Part shown: positions 1 to 11,086 of the stretch, in pieces
How the letters are laid out: each line of letters opens with the position of its first letter
How positions within the stretch are numbered: position 1 is the stretch's first letter
Assembly (NCBI RefSeq): GCF_001278705.1
Contig: NZ_CP012600.1
Span: 3,569,417 to 3,633,416, forward strand
Direction: 5' to 3'
Length of the DNA stretch: 64,000 bases
Source of the DNA: Bacillus gobiensis
Lineage (GTDB): Bacteria > Bacillota > Bacilli > Bacillales > Bacillaceae
Translations under genes and position numbers: made by a program
The notes under the pieces: generated by a model
The model's input: the letters and a program-made list of their open reading frames with translations, nothing else
Told to the model about the DNA's origin: nothing
Database searches by the model: none

Positions 1-1774
<1,774 letters not shown>

Positions 1775-2110
1775 AAAACGAAAAGCGGAGGCGGCTTGAT
1801 CAGACCCGACAAGCAAAAGGGCATCCGTACGGAAAGGTGTTCTTTACCTTTCTGGGAGGAGGCACTTTTGACCTCGAGGGTCTAGCCGCCGGAGCTGGAC
1901 ACAGACACACATGGAATGCTTACTCGTTATCCAGTTTTGAGAGAATACATCTCTCTTACGGTTCACTTATCGAACCCAAAAGGGTTCCCGAGGAACAAGG
2001 AATTCTAGGAATCGAGTGAAGGAGCACCGGAGCGTACTTAAGTACGTGAGGATGCGACTGAACGAAGATGACAACGAAGTCCGCCGTTCATCGGAAGCCG
2101 TAACCCATAG
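1775..2110 (+). other. 23S-5S spacer of the first rRNA operon, with extra segment
   Basis: The transcribed spacer is 336 nt here against 215 nt in the second operon. From about 1930 (TTATCCAGTTTTGAGAGAA) to the 5S gene the two are nearly the same. The first operon carries an extra, partly self-complementary segment at about 1778-1900, with AGGCGGCTTGATC near the left and TCTAGCCGCC near the right. No tRNA cloverleaf is present. Confidence 0.7.
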
Positions 2111-2226
<116 letters not shown>

Positions 2227-2240
2227 TCATGATAGAAAAA

Positions 2241-2269
2241 GGATCAGCTTATCCAAGCTGGTCTTTTTT
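2241..2269 (+). terminator. rRNA operon terminator
   Basis: The stem GATCAGCTT/AAGCTGGTC closes a small loop and is followed by a run of T. The same hairpin follows the second 5S gene. Confidence 0.9.
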
Positions 2270-2309
2270 CTATGCAAATAAATAATAGGAAGAGACATCC
2301 CGAACAAAG

Positions 2310-3284
2310 TTACAATCTTTGCTTTATTTGCGTAAGATAGTCAGCAATATGTATTGGAACTTTTTTTTCAGCAATCTCTAAAAACTGTTGAATGATTACA
2401 TAATCATCACTTCCATTTTGAAGAATCAACTCGTACCACCATTCTGTTTCATACCTGGCAATCATACTGAGGTTGTATAATAGCAGGTAATGTGATATCA
2501 GCTCGGGTAGATTAAGAAAGCGATCGCGTTCAGCAGGAAGAAACTGCTGATTCGTTTCAAAATTGTACAGCAGTGTTTTTGAAGTGGAAGTACAGGTTTC
2601 CTTTTCCCTTAATACAAAATAAAGATAGCTCTCAGTCTTATCGATAAACTTCCATCCTAAATGGTGAGCAATATACTCTGCCAACCGATCCACCGACATA
2701 CAATAGTCTTGAGCAAGTTTAATGGGTACAGCGTATTTTTCTTCTGTTTTTATAATTTCTGCAAGTGAAAAATTGTTTTTTCTTTGGAATGATAACACCT
2801 CGTTTAATTCAGGGATTCTCGTTAGCAGCTGTTTCATTTGAAATCTCTCATCTTCCAATGAACGGTCTAATCCGAACAGTTTGCGGCAGACGTGCATACA
2901 CAAACCGTTTTTTTGTATTTTCACTTCGTCTTCATAAAACCTGTAATTTTGTTTTTTCCGCTTTCTCGTGGTGACACCATGTGCCAACACAGAAGTGTGA
3001 CTAGGATATAAGTAATCAACCGTCAATAAACAAGCCTTTAACAGCTGAGCCGTCCCATAAAACAAAAGAATGGGTTTTATCTCTATACTGGATGCAGCAG
3101 CTTGAGTGAAGAAAGCTTCGGCGTGCTTTAAATAAAAAATAAACCGATCTCCATTTTTATAGGAGTATTCTCTGCTTTTCTCTACCTGCTGCTCTTTATA
3201 AATAATTTCAAGAAAATATTGGGTGGTTTCGGCGGAGTAAAACAATTGCAAGTTGCTCCAACCCGTGATTTTCTTGGATTTCAT
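2310..3284 (-). CDS. yaaC: YaaC-like protein of unknown function
   Basis: Predicted 324-aa protein related to B. subtilis YaaC, which lies in the same place between an rRNA operon and guaB on the opposite strand. The family has no established function. No transmembrane segment or catalytic motif stands out, and the sequence looks like a cytosolic, mainly helical protein. The start MKSKKITGW is chosen because GGAAAGGA lies about 8 nt upstream; a longer in-frame TTG start (residue 1 at 3302) would overlap that ribosome binding site. The gene is divergent from guaB with about 120 bp between them. Confidence 0.8.
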   Translation of the reverse strand: MKSKKITGWSNLQLFYSAETTQYFLEIIYKEQQVEKSREYSYKNGDRFIFYLKHAEAFFTQAAASSIEIKPILLFYGTAQLLKACLLTVDYLYPSHTSVLAHGVTTRKRKKQNYRFYEDEVKIQKNGLCMHVCRKLFGLDRSLEDERFQMKQLLTRIPELNEVLSFQRKNNFSLAEIIKTEEKYAVPIKLAQDYCMSVDRLAEYIAHHLGWKFIDKTESYLYFVLREKETCTSTSKTLLYNFETNQQFLPAERDRFLNLPELISHYLLLYNLSMIARYETEWWYELILQNGSDDYVIIQQFLEIAEKKVPIHIADYLTQIKQRL

Positions 3285-3340
3285 ACGCATTATCCTTTCC
3301 AACGGATATTTTCTAAAAATTACAACTGTTCATTGCTTTC

Positions 3341-3369
3341 TTGACAGCGATAGACCTAGTTGATAATCT
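3341..3369 (+). promoter_or_regulatory. Probable sigma-A promoter of guaB
   Basis: TTGACA at 3341-3346, a 17-nt spacer and TAATCT at 3364-3369, about 40 nt before the guaB start. Confidence 0.55.
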
Positions 3370-3377
3370 ACATATAA

Positions 3378-4874
<1,497 letters not shown>

Positions 4875-4901
4875 CTAATTGTTACGAAAAAACAAACATT
4901 T

Positions 4902-4932
4902 GACAGGGTCACTGACTCTGTCTATTTTTTTT
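4902..4932 (+). terminator. guaB terminator
   Basis: The near-perfect stem GACAGGGTCA/TGACTCTGTC is followed by TATTTTTTTT. A smaller palindrome, CGTAAC-TAATT-GTTACG, overlaps the guaB stop codon. Confidence 0.85.
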
Positions 4933-5026
4933 CTCACGAATGTGATAAAATTTTAATGTTGTCCGCAAAAATGTCCTTAACGGCTTAATGATAGATTTAT
5001 ATATTACATACGGAGGGAAATTATAC

Positions 5027-6370
5027 GTGACCATCAAGAATCTTAAAGCAGGTATAGGGTTGCTGCTGATTGCTGTGATCGTTTTCACCAGCTTCATGCC
5101 GATATCTAAGGCGAATGCTGCAAGCGATCCGATTGACGTTAATGCAAAATCAGCTATTGTGATCGAACAATCAACGGGGAAAATACTTTACGGGAAAAAT
5201 ATTGAAGAGCGCTTACCAATTGCAAGTATGGCAAAAATAATGACCGAATACTTACTTCTTGAAGCGATCAAAGATAAAAAAGTATCATGGGATCAAAAAT
5301 ATACACCGGACGACTATGTGTATGAAATTTCTCAAGACAACAGTTTGTCGAATGTACCTATGAGAAGAGACGGCAGCTATACTGTCGAAGAACTGTATAA
5401 AGCAACTGCCATTTATTCAGCGAATGGAGCAGCGATTGGATTGGCTGAAGTGATTGCAGGATCAGAAGCCAAATTTGTTGAGCTGATGAATGCAAAGGCG
5501 AAGGAATTAGGATTATCGGAATACAAATTCGTTAATGCGACAGGTCTAGAAAACAAAGACCTGCACGGGAAGCATCCTGAAGGAACGAACGGAGACGAGG
5601 AAAACGAAGTATCTGCAAAGGATATGGCTATTCTTGCTAACCGTCTAGTCACTGATTATCCTGAAGTTTTGGAAACATCAAGCATTGCCAAAACAACATT
5701 CAGAGAAGGCACAGACGATAAAATGGACATGCCTAACTGGAACTTCATGCTCAAAGGCTTGGTGCAAGAGTACGAAGGTGTGGACGGATTAAAAACGGGA
5801 TCGACTGATTCAGCAGGATCTTGTTTTACCGGAACAGCTGAAAGAAACGGTATGCGTGTGATTACTGTCGTTCTGAATGCACAAGGCGGCCCTTTACACA
5901 CTGCTCGTTTTACCGAGACAAAAAAATTGCTGGACTATGCATTTAATCATTTTGAAATGAAAGAGCTCTATCCAAAAGGACAAGTGATAAAAGGACAAGA
6001 AAAAGCTCTTGTTGATCAAGGAAAAAAACATGAAGTGGCACTTGAGCTGAATGACAGTTTATCTTTCCCAGTGAAAAAAGGGGAAGAGAAAAACTATCAG
6101 CCGAAAGTAGAACTTCAAAAGGATAAATACACAAGTGACAATAAATTAACAGCTCCAGTCAAAAAAGGAGATGCGGTTGGAAAAGTGACCGCTGAATATA
6201 CAGGTTCTGATAAAGATTACGGCTTCATTCAAGCCGGAAAAAATTCTGAGTTAGTGACAAAAGAAAACGTAGAAAAAGCGAATTGGTTCATCTTATCCAT
6301 GCGCAGCATCGGCGGATTCTTTTCAGGCGTTTGGGGAAGCATAGTCGATACTGTAACCGGCTGGTTTTAA
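5027..6370 (+). CDS. dacA: D-alanyl-D-alanine carboxypeptidase (PBP5)
   Basis: Predicted major vegetative carboxypeptidase that trims the terminal D-Ala from peptidoglycan side chains outside the membrane. The 447-aa product has a signal peptide cleaved near ANA-AS. The penicillin-binding motifs are S67-MA-K70, S132-A-N134 and K257-TG. The C-terminal beta-rich domain and a final amphipathic helix (near WFILSMRSIGGFF) should anchor it to the membrane. The GTG start at 5027 is chosen because GGAGGG lies 9 nt upstream and the signal peptide begins just after it. Confidence 0.95.
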   Translation: MTIKNLKAGIGLLLIAVIVFTSFMPISKANAASDPIDVNAKSAIVIEQSTGKILYGKNIEERLPIASMAKIMTEYLLLEAIKDKKVSWDQKYTPDDYVYEISQDNSLSNVPMRRDGSYTVEELYKATAIYSANGAAIGLAEVIAGSEAKFVELMNAKAKELGLSEYKFVNATGLENKDLHGKHPEGTNGDEENEVSAKDMAILANRLVTDYPEVLETSSIAKTTFREGTDDKMDMPNWNFMLKGLVQEYEGVDGLKTGSTDSAGSCFTGTAERNGMRVITVVLNAQGGPLHTARFTETKKLLDYAFNHFEMKELYPKGQVIKGQEKALVDQGKKHEVALELNDSLSFPVKKGEEKNYQPKVELQKDKYTSDNKLTAPVKKGDAVGKVTAEYTGSDKDYGFIQAGKNSELVTKENVEKANWFILSMRSIGGFFSGVWGSIVDTVTGWF

Positions 6371-6377
6371 CAATACT

Positions 6378-6422
6378 CTCTCTTCTTACCTCTTAATCAG
6401 AGGGAAAGAAGAGAATTTTTTT
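6378..6422 (+). terminator. dacA terminator
   Basis: Long stem of CTCTTCTT and CCTCT paired with AGAGG and AAGAAGAG, followed by a run of T. Confidence 0.85.
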
Positions 6423-6558
6423 AAAATAAGGAGAAAGAAAATTCTATTTCTTTCCCATAGGAATTTTTCACGATGTAGGATAAAATAATAGAATATAAAG
6501 GATCAAAAATGAACGAGATGACTAAAAACTTTGGCCCTTTGAAATAGGAGGAATTGAA

Positions 6559-7443
6559 ATGGTACAAACAGGTACGAACCGTGTCAAACGCGGGATGGCG
6601 GAAATGCAAAAAGGCGGCGTTATTATGGACGTCGTGAATGCTGAACAGGCAAAAATTGCGGAGGAAGCCGGAGCAGTAGCAGTTATGGCGCTTGAGCGCG
6701 TTCCAGCAGATATCCGTGCGGCAGGCGGAGTAGCGCGTATGGCTGATCCGACAATCGTCGAAGAAGTTATGGGAGCTGTTTCCATTCCGGTCATGGCAAA
6801 AGCGCGTATCGGCCACATAACAGAAGCAAGGGTTCTTGAAGCACTTGGGGTCGATTACATCGATGAAAGTGAAGTTTTGACTCCGGCGGATGAAGAGTTT
6901 CATTTAAATAAAAATGAGTACACCGTTCCTTTTGTTTGCGGCTGCCGTGATTTAGGTGAAGCGACTCGCCGGATCGCTGAAGGAGCGTCTATGCTTCGTA
7001 CGAAAGGCGAGCCGGGTACAGGAAACATTGTTGAAGCTGTGCGCCACATGAGAAAAGTGAACGCCCAAATCCGCAAGGTATCTTCCATGAGTGAAGATGA
7101 ACTGATGACGGAAGCAAAAAATCTTGGAGCACCTTATGAGCTTTTATTGCAAATTAAAAGAGAAGGCAAGCTGCCGGTTGTAAACTTTGCAGCAGGCGGT
7201 GTTGCAACTCCGGCAGATGCAGCGTTAATGATGCAGCTTGGAGCAGACGGAGTATTTGTGGGTTCAGGTATTTTCAAATCGGACAACCCGGCTAAGTTTG
7301 CGAAAGCGATTGTCGAAGCAACGACTCATTTCACTGATTATAAGCTGATTGCTGAGCTTTCAAAGGATCTCGGCTCGGCAATGAAAGGAATTGAGATCTC
7401 AAACTTGCTTCCTGACGAGCGTATGCAAGAGCGCGGCTGGTAA
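6559..7443 (+). CDS. pdxS: Pyridoxal 5'-phosphate synthase, PdxS subunit
   Basis: Synthase subunit that makes pyridoxal 5'-phosphate from ribose 5-phosphate, glyceraldehyde 3-phosphate and ammonia. The 294 residues match family length and show the expected active-site residues: Asp24, Lys81 in MAKARIGH and Lys149 in [24 protein letters not shown] supplies the ribosome binding site. It forms an operon with pdxT, 21 bp downstream, whose product delivers ammonia within the 12+12 complex. Confidence 0.98.
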   Translation: MVQTGTNRVKRGMAEMQKGGVIMDVVNAEQAKIAEEAGAVAVMALERVPADIRAAGGVARMADPTIVEEVMGAVSIPVMAKARIGHITEARVLEALGVDYIDESEVLTPADEEFHLNKNEYTVPFVCGCRDLGEATRRIAEGASMLRTKGEPGTGNIVEAVRHMRKVNAQIRKVSSMSEDELMTEAKNLGAPYELLLQIKREGKLPVVNFAAGGVATPADAALMMQLGADGVFVGSGIFKSDNPAKFAKAIVEATTHFTDYKLIAELSKDLGSAMKGIEISNLLPDERMQERGW

Positions 7444-7464
7444 GGAAGGGGTTTTCGTTCAATC

Positions 7465-8055
7465 ATGATAACAGTAGGAGTACTAGGACTACAAGGAGCT
7501 GTACGTGAACATATTCGCGCAATTGAAGCTTCCGGAGCGAAAGGCAAAGTGATTAAAAGGGTTGAAGAGCTGGAAGACATTGACGGGCTCGTGATCCCGG
7601 GCGGTGAAAGCACGACGATGAGAAGGCTCATCGATACGTATCAATTCCTAGAGCCGTTAAAACAATTTTCGGAGCAAAAAAAACCGATGTTTGGCACATG
7701 CGCCGGACTCATTATTTTAGCGAAGGAAATCGTCGATAATAAAGAGCCGCACTTGTCAGTCATGGATGTAAAGGTAGAAAGAAATTCCTTCGGAAGGCAG
7801 AGAGACAGTTTTGAAGCCGATCTCTCCATTATTGGACTTGAGGAAGATTTTACGGGTGTCTTCATTCGTGCTCCTCACATTGTCGAAGTAGGAGAAAATG
7901 TCGAAGTTCTTTCAAAGCATAATGGGCGGATTGTAGCTGCGAAAGACGGACATCTCCTGGGATGCTCGTTTCATCCTGAGCTGACAGAGGATCCGCGGAT
8001 GATGAAGCTTTTTATCGAAATGATTGAAGACTATAAAAAGCAGCCAGCTGAATAA
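7465..8055 (+). CDS. pdxT: Pyridoxal 5'-phosphate synthase glutaminase, PdxT subunit
   Basis: Class I glutaminase that hydrolyses glutamine and channels ammonia to PdxS. At 196 aa it is full length. The triad is Cys79 in GTCAGL and the His and Glu in SFHPELTED, and the oxyanion region PGGEST is present. It is co-transcribed with pdxS. Confidence 0.98.
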   Translation: MITVGVLGLQGAVREHIRAIEASGAKGKVIKRVEELEDIDGLVIPGGESTTMRRLIDTYQFLEPLKQFSEQKKPMFGTCAGLIILAKEIVDNKEPHLSVMDVKVERNSFGRQRDSFEADLSIIGLEEDFTGVFIRAPHIVEVGENVEVLSKHNGRIVAAKDGHLLGCSFHPELTEDPRMMKLFIEMIEDYKKQPAE

Positions 8056-8094
8056 AGTAGTTGAAACAAGGTCAAACTTGTAGTACATTATTAT

Positions 8095-8351
8095 TACAAT
8101 TTAAGATTGGTAAAAGCGTTGATAGGAATTAGTAAGCAGCCGCTCCTTCTAAAGAGAGCCGATGGTTGGTGAGAATCGGTGAAAGATGCTGCTGAATCCA
8201 TCCTTGAGCGAAATGCTGAACCCATGAATTCAGTAGGCATTTTCGGATATATCCGTTATTTTGATGAAGTGGAAAACAGTATTGTTTTCAATCAGGGTGG
8301 CAACGCGAGAGCTCTCGTCCCTTACCAAGGGGGATCGAGAGCTCTTTTTTT
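8095..8351 (+). promoter_or_regulatory. T-box leader controlling serS
   Basis: The untranslated leader contains the T-box core AGGGTGGCAACGCG at 8294-8307, preceded by a long structured region with stem-I-like helices. The intrinsic terminator at 8306-8351 (GAGAGCTCTCG paired with CGAGAGCTC, then T7) competes with the antiterminator formed by the T-box core. Uncharged tRNA-Ser should favour read-through into serS. The specifier codon was not placed with certainty. Confidence 0.93.
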
Positions 8352-8376
8352 GATCTAAAAATAGGAGTGAAGCAAC

Positions 8377-9654
8377 ATGTTGGATATGAAAGATTTACGG
8401 GCAAATTTTAACGAAATCAAAGAAAAGCTTTCTCATCGCGGCGAAGATCTCACCGACTTTGATAAATTCGGCGAGCTGGATGAAAAACGAAGAAGCTTGA
8501 TTGTAAAGGTAGAAGAGCTGAAAGGAAAACGAAATGAAGCGTCTCAGCAAATCGCGGTTTTGAAAAGGGAGAAAAAGGACGCAGACGCCATCATTCAAGA
8601 AATGCGTCAAATCGGTGATGAGATCAAGACTCTTGACGAGGAACTAAGAACGGTGGAGACCACGCTGGAAACGATCCTGCTGTCTATTCCGAATATCCCT
8701 CATGAATCTGTTCCTATAGGAGAGACAGAGGATGAAAATGTCGAAGCCCGCAAGTGGGGAGAAGTAAAAGAATTTTCTTATGAGCCGAAACCTCATTGGG
8801 ATATCGCTGGCGAGCTCGGGATTGTTGATTTCGAACGTGCCGGAAAAGTAACGGGCAGCCGCTTTGTTTTTTATAAAGGGCTCGGCGCTCGCTTAGAAAG
8901 GGCATTATGGAACTTTATGCTCGATTTGCATGTCGATGAATACGGCTATACTGAGGTTCTGCCGCCGTATATGGTTAACCGCACGAGTATGACGGGAACC
9001 GGGCAGCTTCCTAAATTTGAAGAAGATGCATTCAAAATCAGGGAAGAAGATTATTTCTTAATCCCGACAGCAGAAGTGCCAGTTACAAATATGCATCGAG
9101 ATGAAATTATGGATGGTGATGCTTTACCGCTCAATTACGCCGCATTCAGCGCCTGCTTCCGCTCTGAAGCCGGTTCTGCAGGCCGTGATACACGCGGTCT
9201 GATCAGGCAGCATCAGTTCAATAAAGTCGAGCTCGTCAAATTTGTGAAACCGGAAGATTCTTACGAAGAGCTCGAAAAATTAACGAACCAAGCGGAAAAG
9301 GTCCTTCAGCTGTTAGGACTTCCGTATCGCGTGATGAGCATGTGTACAGCTGACCTCGGCTTTACGGCAGCAAAAAAATACGACATCGAGGTTTGGATCC
9401 CAAGCCAAAACACATATCGTGAAATTTCTTCATGCAGTAACTTCGAGGCCTTCCAAGCACGCCGGGCGAACATCCGCTTCAGACGCGAAGCGAAAGGCAA
9501 GCCGGAGCATGTGCACACGTTAAACGGATCTGGCCTAGCGATCGGAAGAACAGTTGCCGCGATTCTTGAGAATTACCAGCAGGAGGATGGTAGTGTCATC
9601 ATTCCAGAAGTGCTTCGTCCTTATTTCGGGAATCGGGAGAAGATTGAAGCGTAA
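8377..9654 (+). CDS. serS: Seryl-tRNA synthetase
   Basis: Class II synthetase that charges tRNA-Ser and tRNA-Sec-type acceptors with serine. The 425 aa comprise an N-terminal coiled-coil arm (about 25-110) that grips the long variable arm of tRNA-Ser, followed by the catalytic domain. Motif 2 is around [15 protein letters not shown] and motif 3 is around [11 protein letters not shown] decayed second copy of its last 23 codons lies at 15290-15358, on the far side of the bacteriocin cluster. Confidence 0.98.
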   Translation: MLDMKDLRANFNEIKEKLSHRGEDLTDFDKFGELDEKRRSLIVKVEELKGKRNEASQQIAVLKREKKDADAIIQEMRQIGDEIKTLDEELRTVETTLETILLSIPNIPHESVPIGETEDENVEARKWGEVKEFSYEPKPHWDIAGELGIVDFERAGKVTGSRFVFYKGLGARLERALWNFMLDLHVDEYGYTEVLPPYMVNRTSMTGTGQLPKFEEDAFKIREEDYFLIPTAEVPVTNMHRDEIMDGDALPLNYAAFSACFRSEAGSAGRDTRGLIRQHQFNKVELVKFVKPEDSYEELEKLTNQAEKVLQLLGLPYRVMSMCTADLGFTAAKKYDIEVWIPSQNTYREISSCSNFEAFQARRANIRFRREAKGKPEHVHTLNGSGLAIGRTVAAILENYQQEDGSVIIPEVLRPYFGNREKIEA

Positions 9655-9664
9655 GATCATGAAA

Positions 9665-9706
9665 GGCATGAGCTCGGTTGATTCGGCCTGAGCTCTTGCT
9701 TTTTTG
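9665..9706 (+). terminator. serS terminator
   Basis: GGCATGAGCTC pairs with GAGCTCTTGC, followed by TTTTTT. Confidence 0.8.
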
Positions 9707-9846
9707 TGTATCTTTATGCCCAGAAAGGAAGTTGTAACTAGTCAATAAGATAGAGGTGTGTATCTAAGAAAAGGATATATTCCTACTCATTTGCACTGGA
9801 ATATCGGGTCAATATTACCATTTATCCTAAAGTTTTCAAAAAATTA

Positions 9847-9876
9847 TTGAAATTTTTTGATAAAAAGCAATATAAT
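9847..9876 (+). promoter_or_regulatory. Putative sigma-A promoter of the bacteriocin cluster
   Basis: TTGAAA at 9847-9852, an 18-nt spacer and a perfect TATAAT at 9871-9876. It points at the precursor genes but lies about 440 bp before the first intact one, with a decayed copy between. Confidence 0.6.
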
Positions 9877-9899
9877 GAACAATGTATTTATAGTTATAT

Positions 9900-9909
9900 A
9901 AGGAGGGGG
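9900..9909 (+). other. Orphan ribosome binding site
   Basis: AAGGAGGGGG matches the 16S 3' end almost fully but is followed only by ATT within the normal distance, and that frame closes after a few codons. It may be the relic of a lost gene start, or it may translate a very short leader peptide. Confidence 0.4.
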
Positions 9910-10135
9910 CATTTATTCATAAAATATTCTTTTAAAATAACCAATTAGTAAAAAAGTAACATTTTACAAAAATTTCAAATTTGTGGTTGTATTAGTTAAC
10001 TTTTTTAAGTTAGTATATATTGTTAAATAAGCTATAGTATTCCAAACTGTGTCTTTAAACTATGGATTTTTATTGTTTGTGAGAATTTTTTTACTAGGTT
10101 CATAATCCTTGTTAATAGAACTCAGTAAAAGAATC

Positions 10136-10271
10136 CCTCTATCCTGCATTACTTCATGAGCATTGGATAACAGGTGAGGCATTTCTAAACACAGCAGTTG
10201 GATCTAGGAGAGCAAAAATATTTAAATGTCTTGGCAGAGGAAAAAGGTAAAAAAGCAGCATTTCTTACTAA
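10136..10271 (+). pseudogene. Decayed third copy of the circular bacteriocin precursor
   Basis: The DNA aligns with the 3' half of the two intact precursor genes downstream. Matching stretches include TGGATAACAGGTGAGGC, ACAGCAGTTGGATCT and GAGGAAAAAGGTAAAAAAGC, and it ends in the same TTTCTTACTAA. Small deletions destroy the frame, and the 5' half is missing. Its stop codon lies exactly 372 bp before the stop of copy 1, the same distance as between copies 1 and 2, and the 48-bp spacer after it is also conserved. Confidence 0.8.
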
Positions 10272-10319
10272 TTTTTTAGGGAACAAAAAACTAAATTTTA
10301 AGAAAGAAGGTAGGTTTGT

Positions 10320-10643
10320 ATGTCGTTATCAGTACAAAGAAAAGCACTTAACTATGGACTCTTATTAACAGTAGGTTTCATATTGCTAGGAGCCTATGCC
10401 CTATTACTTGGTTTTCTCCCAGAAATGAACCTCGTAAAAGAATTTGATCTTTCTTATGTAGCAGCAGCTCAAGTTTTCGCCTGGCTAGACGTAATTTCAT
10501 GGGGTGTTTCACTCGTTGCTCTTATTGGAGCACTTGGTACAGGAGGGGCTTCCCTAATTGCAGCAGCTGGAACTATGGGAGTAAAAAAATATTTAAAAGA
10601 TATGGTAGAGGAAAAAGGTAAACAAGCAGCAATTTCTTACTAA
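10320..10643 (+). CDS. AS-48-like circular bacteriocin precursor, copy 1
   Basis: The 107-aa precursor is predicted to be cut and joined head to tail. Residues 38-107 (70 aa) align along their whole length with enterocin AS-48: VKEF against AKEF at the start, then LGTGGASLIAAAG against VGSGGLSLLAAAG, then KKYLKDMVEEKGKQAAISY against KAYLKKEIKKKGKRAVIAW. The preceding GFLPEMN mirrors the AS-48 leader end, so cleavage is inferred after Asn37 and ring closure between Leu38 and Tyr107. The leader is hydrophobic. By count the mature peptide has 6 Lys and 6 Asp/Glu, so its net charge is near zero, whereas AS-48 is strongly basic. AAGGTAGG serves as the ribosome binding site. Copy 2 follows after 48 bp. 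Confidence 0.9.
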   Translation: MSLSVQRKALNYGLLLTVGFILLGAYALLLGFLPEMNLVKEFDLSYVAAAQVFAWLDVISWGVSLVALIGALGTGGASLIAAAGTMGVKKYLKDMVEEKGKQAAISY

Positions 10644-10691
10644 TTTTTTGGGGAATATCAAACTAAATTTCAAGAAAGAAGGTAGGTTTGT

Positions 10692-11015
10692 ATGTCGTTA
10701 CCAGTACAAAGAAAAGCACTTAACTATGGATTCTTATTAGCAGTAGGTTTAATTTTACTAGGAGCCTATGCGTTATTACTTGGTTTTCTCCCAGAAATGA
10801 ACATTGTAAAAGAATTTAAACTTTCTTATGTAGCAGCATCTCAAATTTTTGTCTGGCTGGACGTAATTTCATGGGGTGTTTCATTGCTGGCGTTGATTGC
10901 CGCTCTTGGAACTGGCGGAAGCTCTCTAATCGCAGCAGCCGGATCTATGGGAGTTAAAAAGTATTTAAAAGATATGGCAGAGGAAAAAGGTAAAGATGCG
11001 GCAATAGCTTACTAA
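10692..11015 (+). CDS. AS-48-like circular bacteriocin precursor, copy 2
   Basis: This tandem paralogue of the preceding gene also has 107 aa, with a 37-aa leader and a 70-aa mature region (Ile38-Tyr107). By direct comparison the leaders differ at 4 positions and the mature parts at 12, including Asp6 to Lys and Gln65 to Asp in mature numbering. It has 7 Lys and 6 acidic residues, giving a net charge near +1. From about 10887 to 10955 its codons are noticeably richer in G and C than in copy 1 (GCGTTGATTGCCGCTC), as if part had been exchanged with another homologue. Confidence 0.9.
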   Translation: MSLPVQRKALNYGFLLAVGLILLGAYALLLGFLPEMNIVKEFKLSYVAASQIFVWLDVISWGVSLLALIAALGTGGSSLIAAAGSMGVKKYLKDMAEEKGKDAAIAY

Positions 11016-11041
11016 TCCTTACCAATCTAAGTTGTTATGAT

Positions 11042-11072
11042 AGGGCTGGATCTTATCCAGCCTTATTCTTTT
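11042..11072 (+). terminator. Hairpin between precursor genes and transport genes
   Basis: The stem GGCTGGAT-CTT-ATCCAGCC is followed by TTATTCTTTT. It lies directly before the ribosome binding site of the next gene. It probably acts as a partial terminator that keeps precursor transcripts more abundant than those of the maturation genes. Confidence 0.7.
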
Positions 11073-11086
11073 GGAGGAAACAATTT

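Larger units (their letters stand above)
9707..10135. other. AT-rich non-coding leader of the bacteriocin cluster
   Basis: No intact gene is visible in these roughly 430 bp. They hold a good sigma-A promoter (9847-9876), a ribosome binding site with no usual start codon after it (9900-9909), and an inverted repeat near 9995-10015 (TTAACTT-TTTT-AAGTTAG). The composition is much richer in A and T than the flanking core genes. Confidence 0.6.

Noticed and set aside
1775..2110. A tRNA in the 23S-5S spacer
   Set aside because: Inverted repeats are present, but there is no cloverleaf, anticodon loop or TTCRANY T-loop.
10320..11015. Lanthipeptide or sactipeptide precursors
   Set aside because: The peptides lack the Cys-rich core, and no modification enzyme is encoded nearby. 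The fit to AS-48 is end to end.
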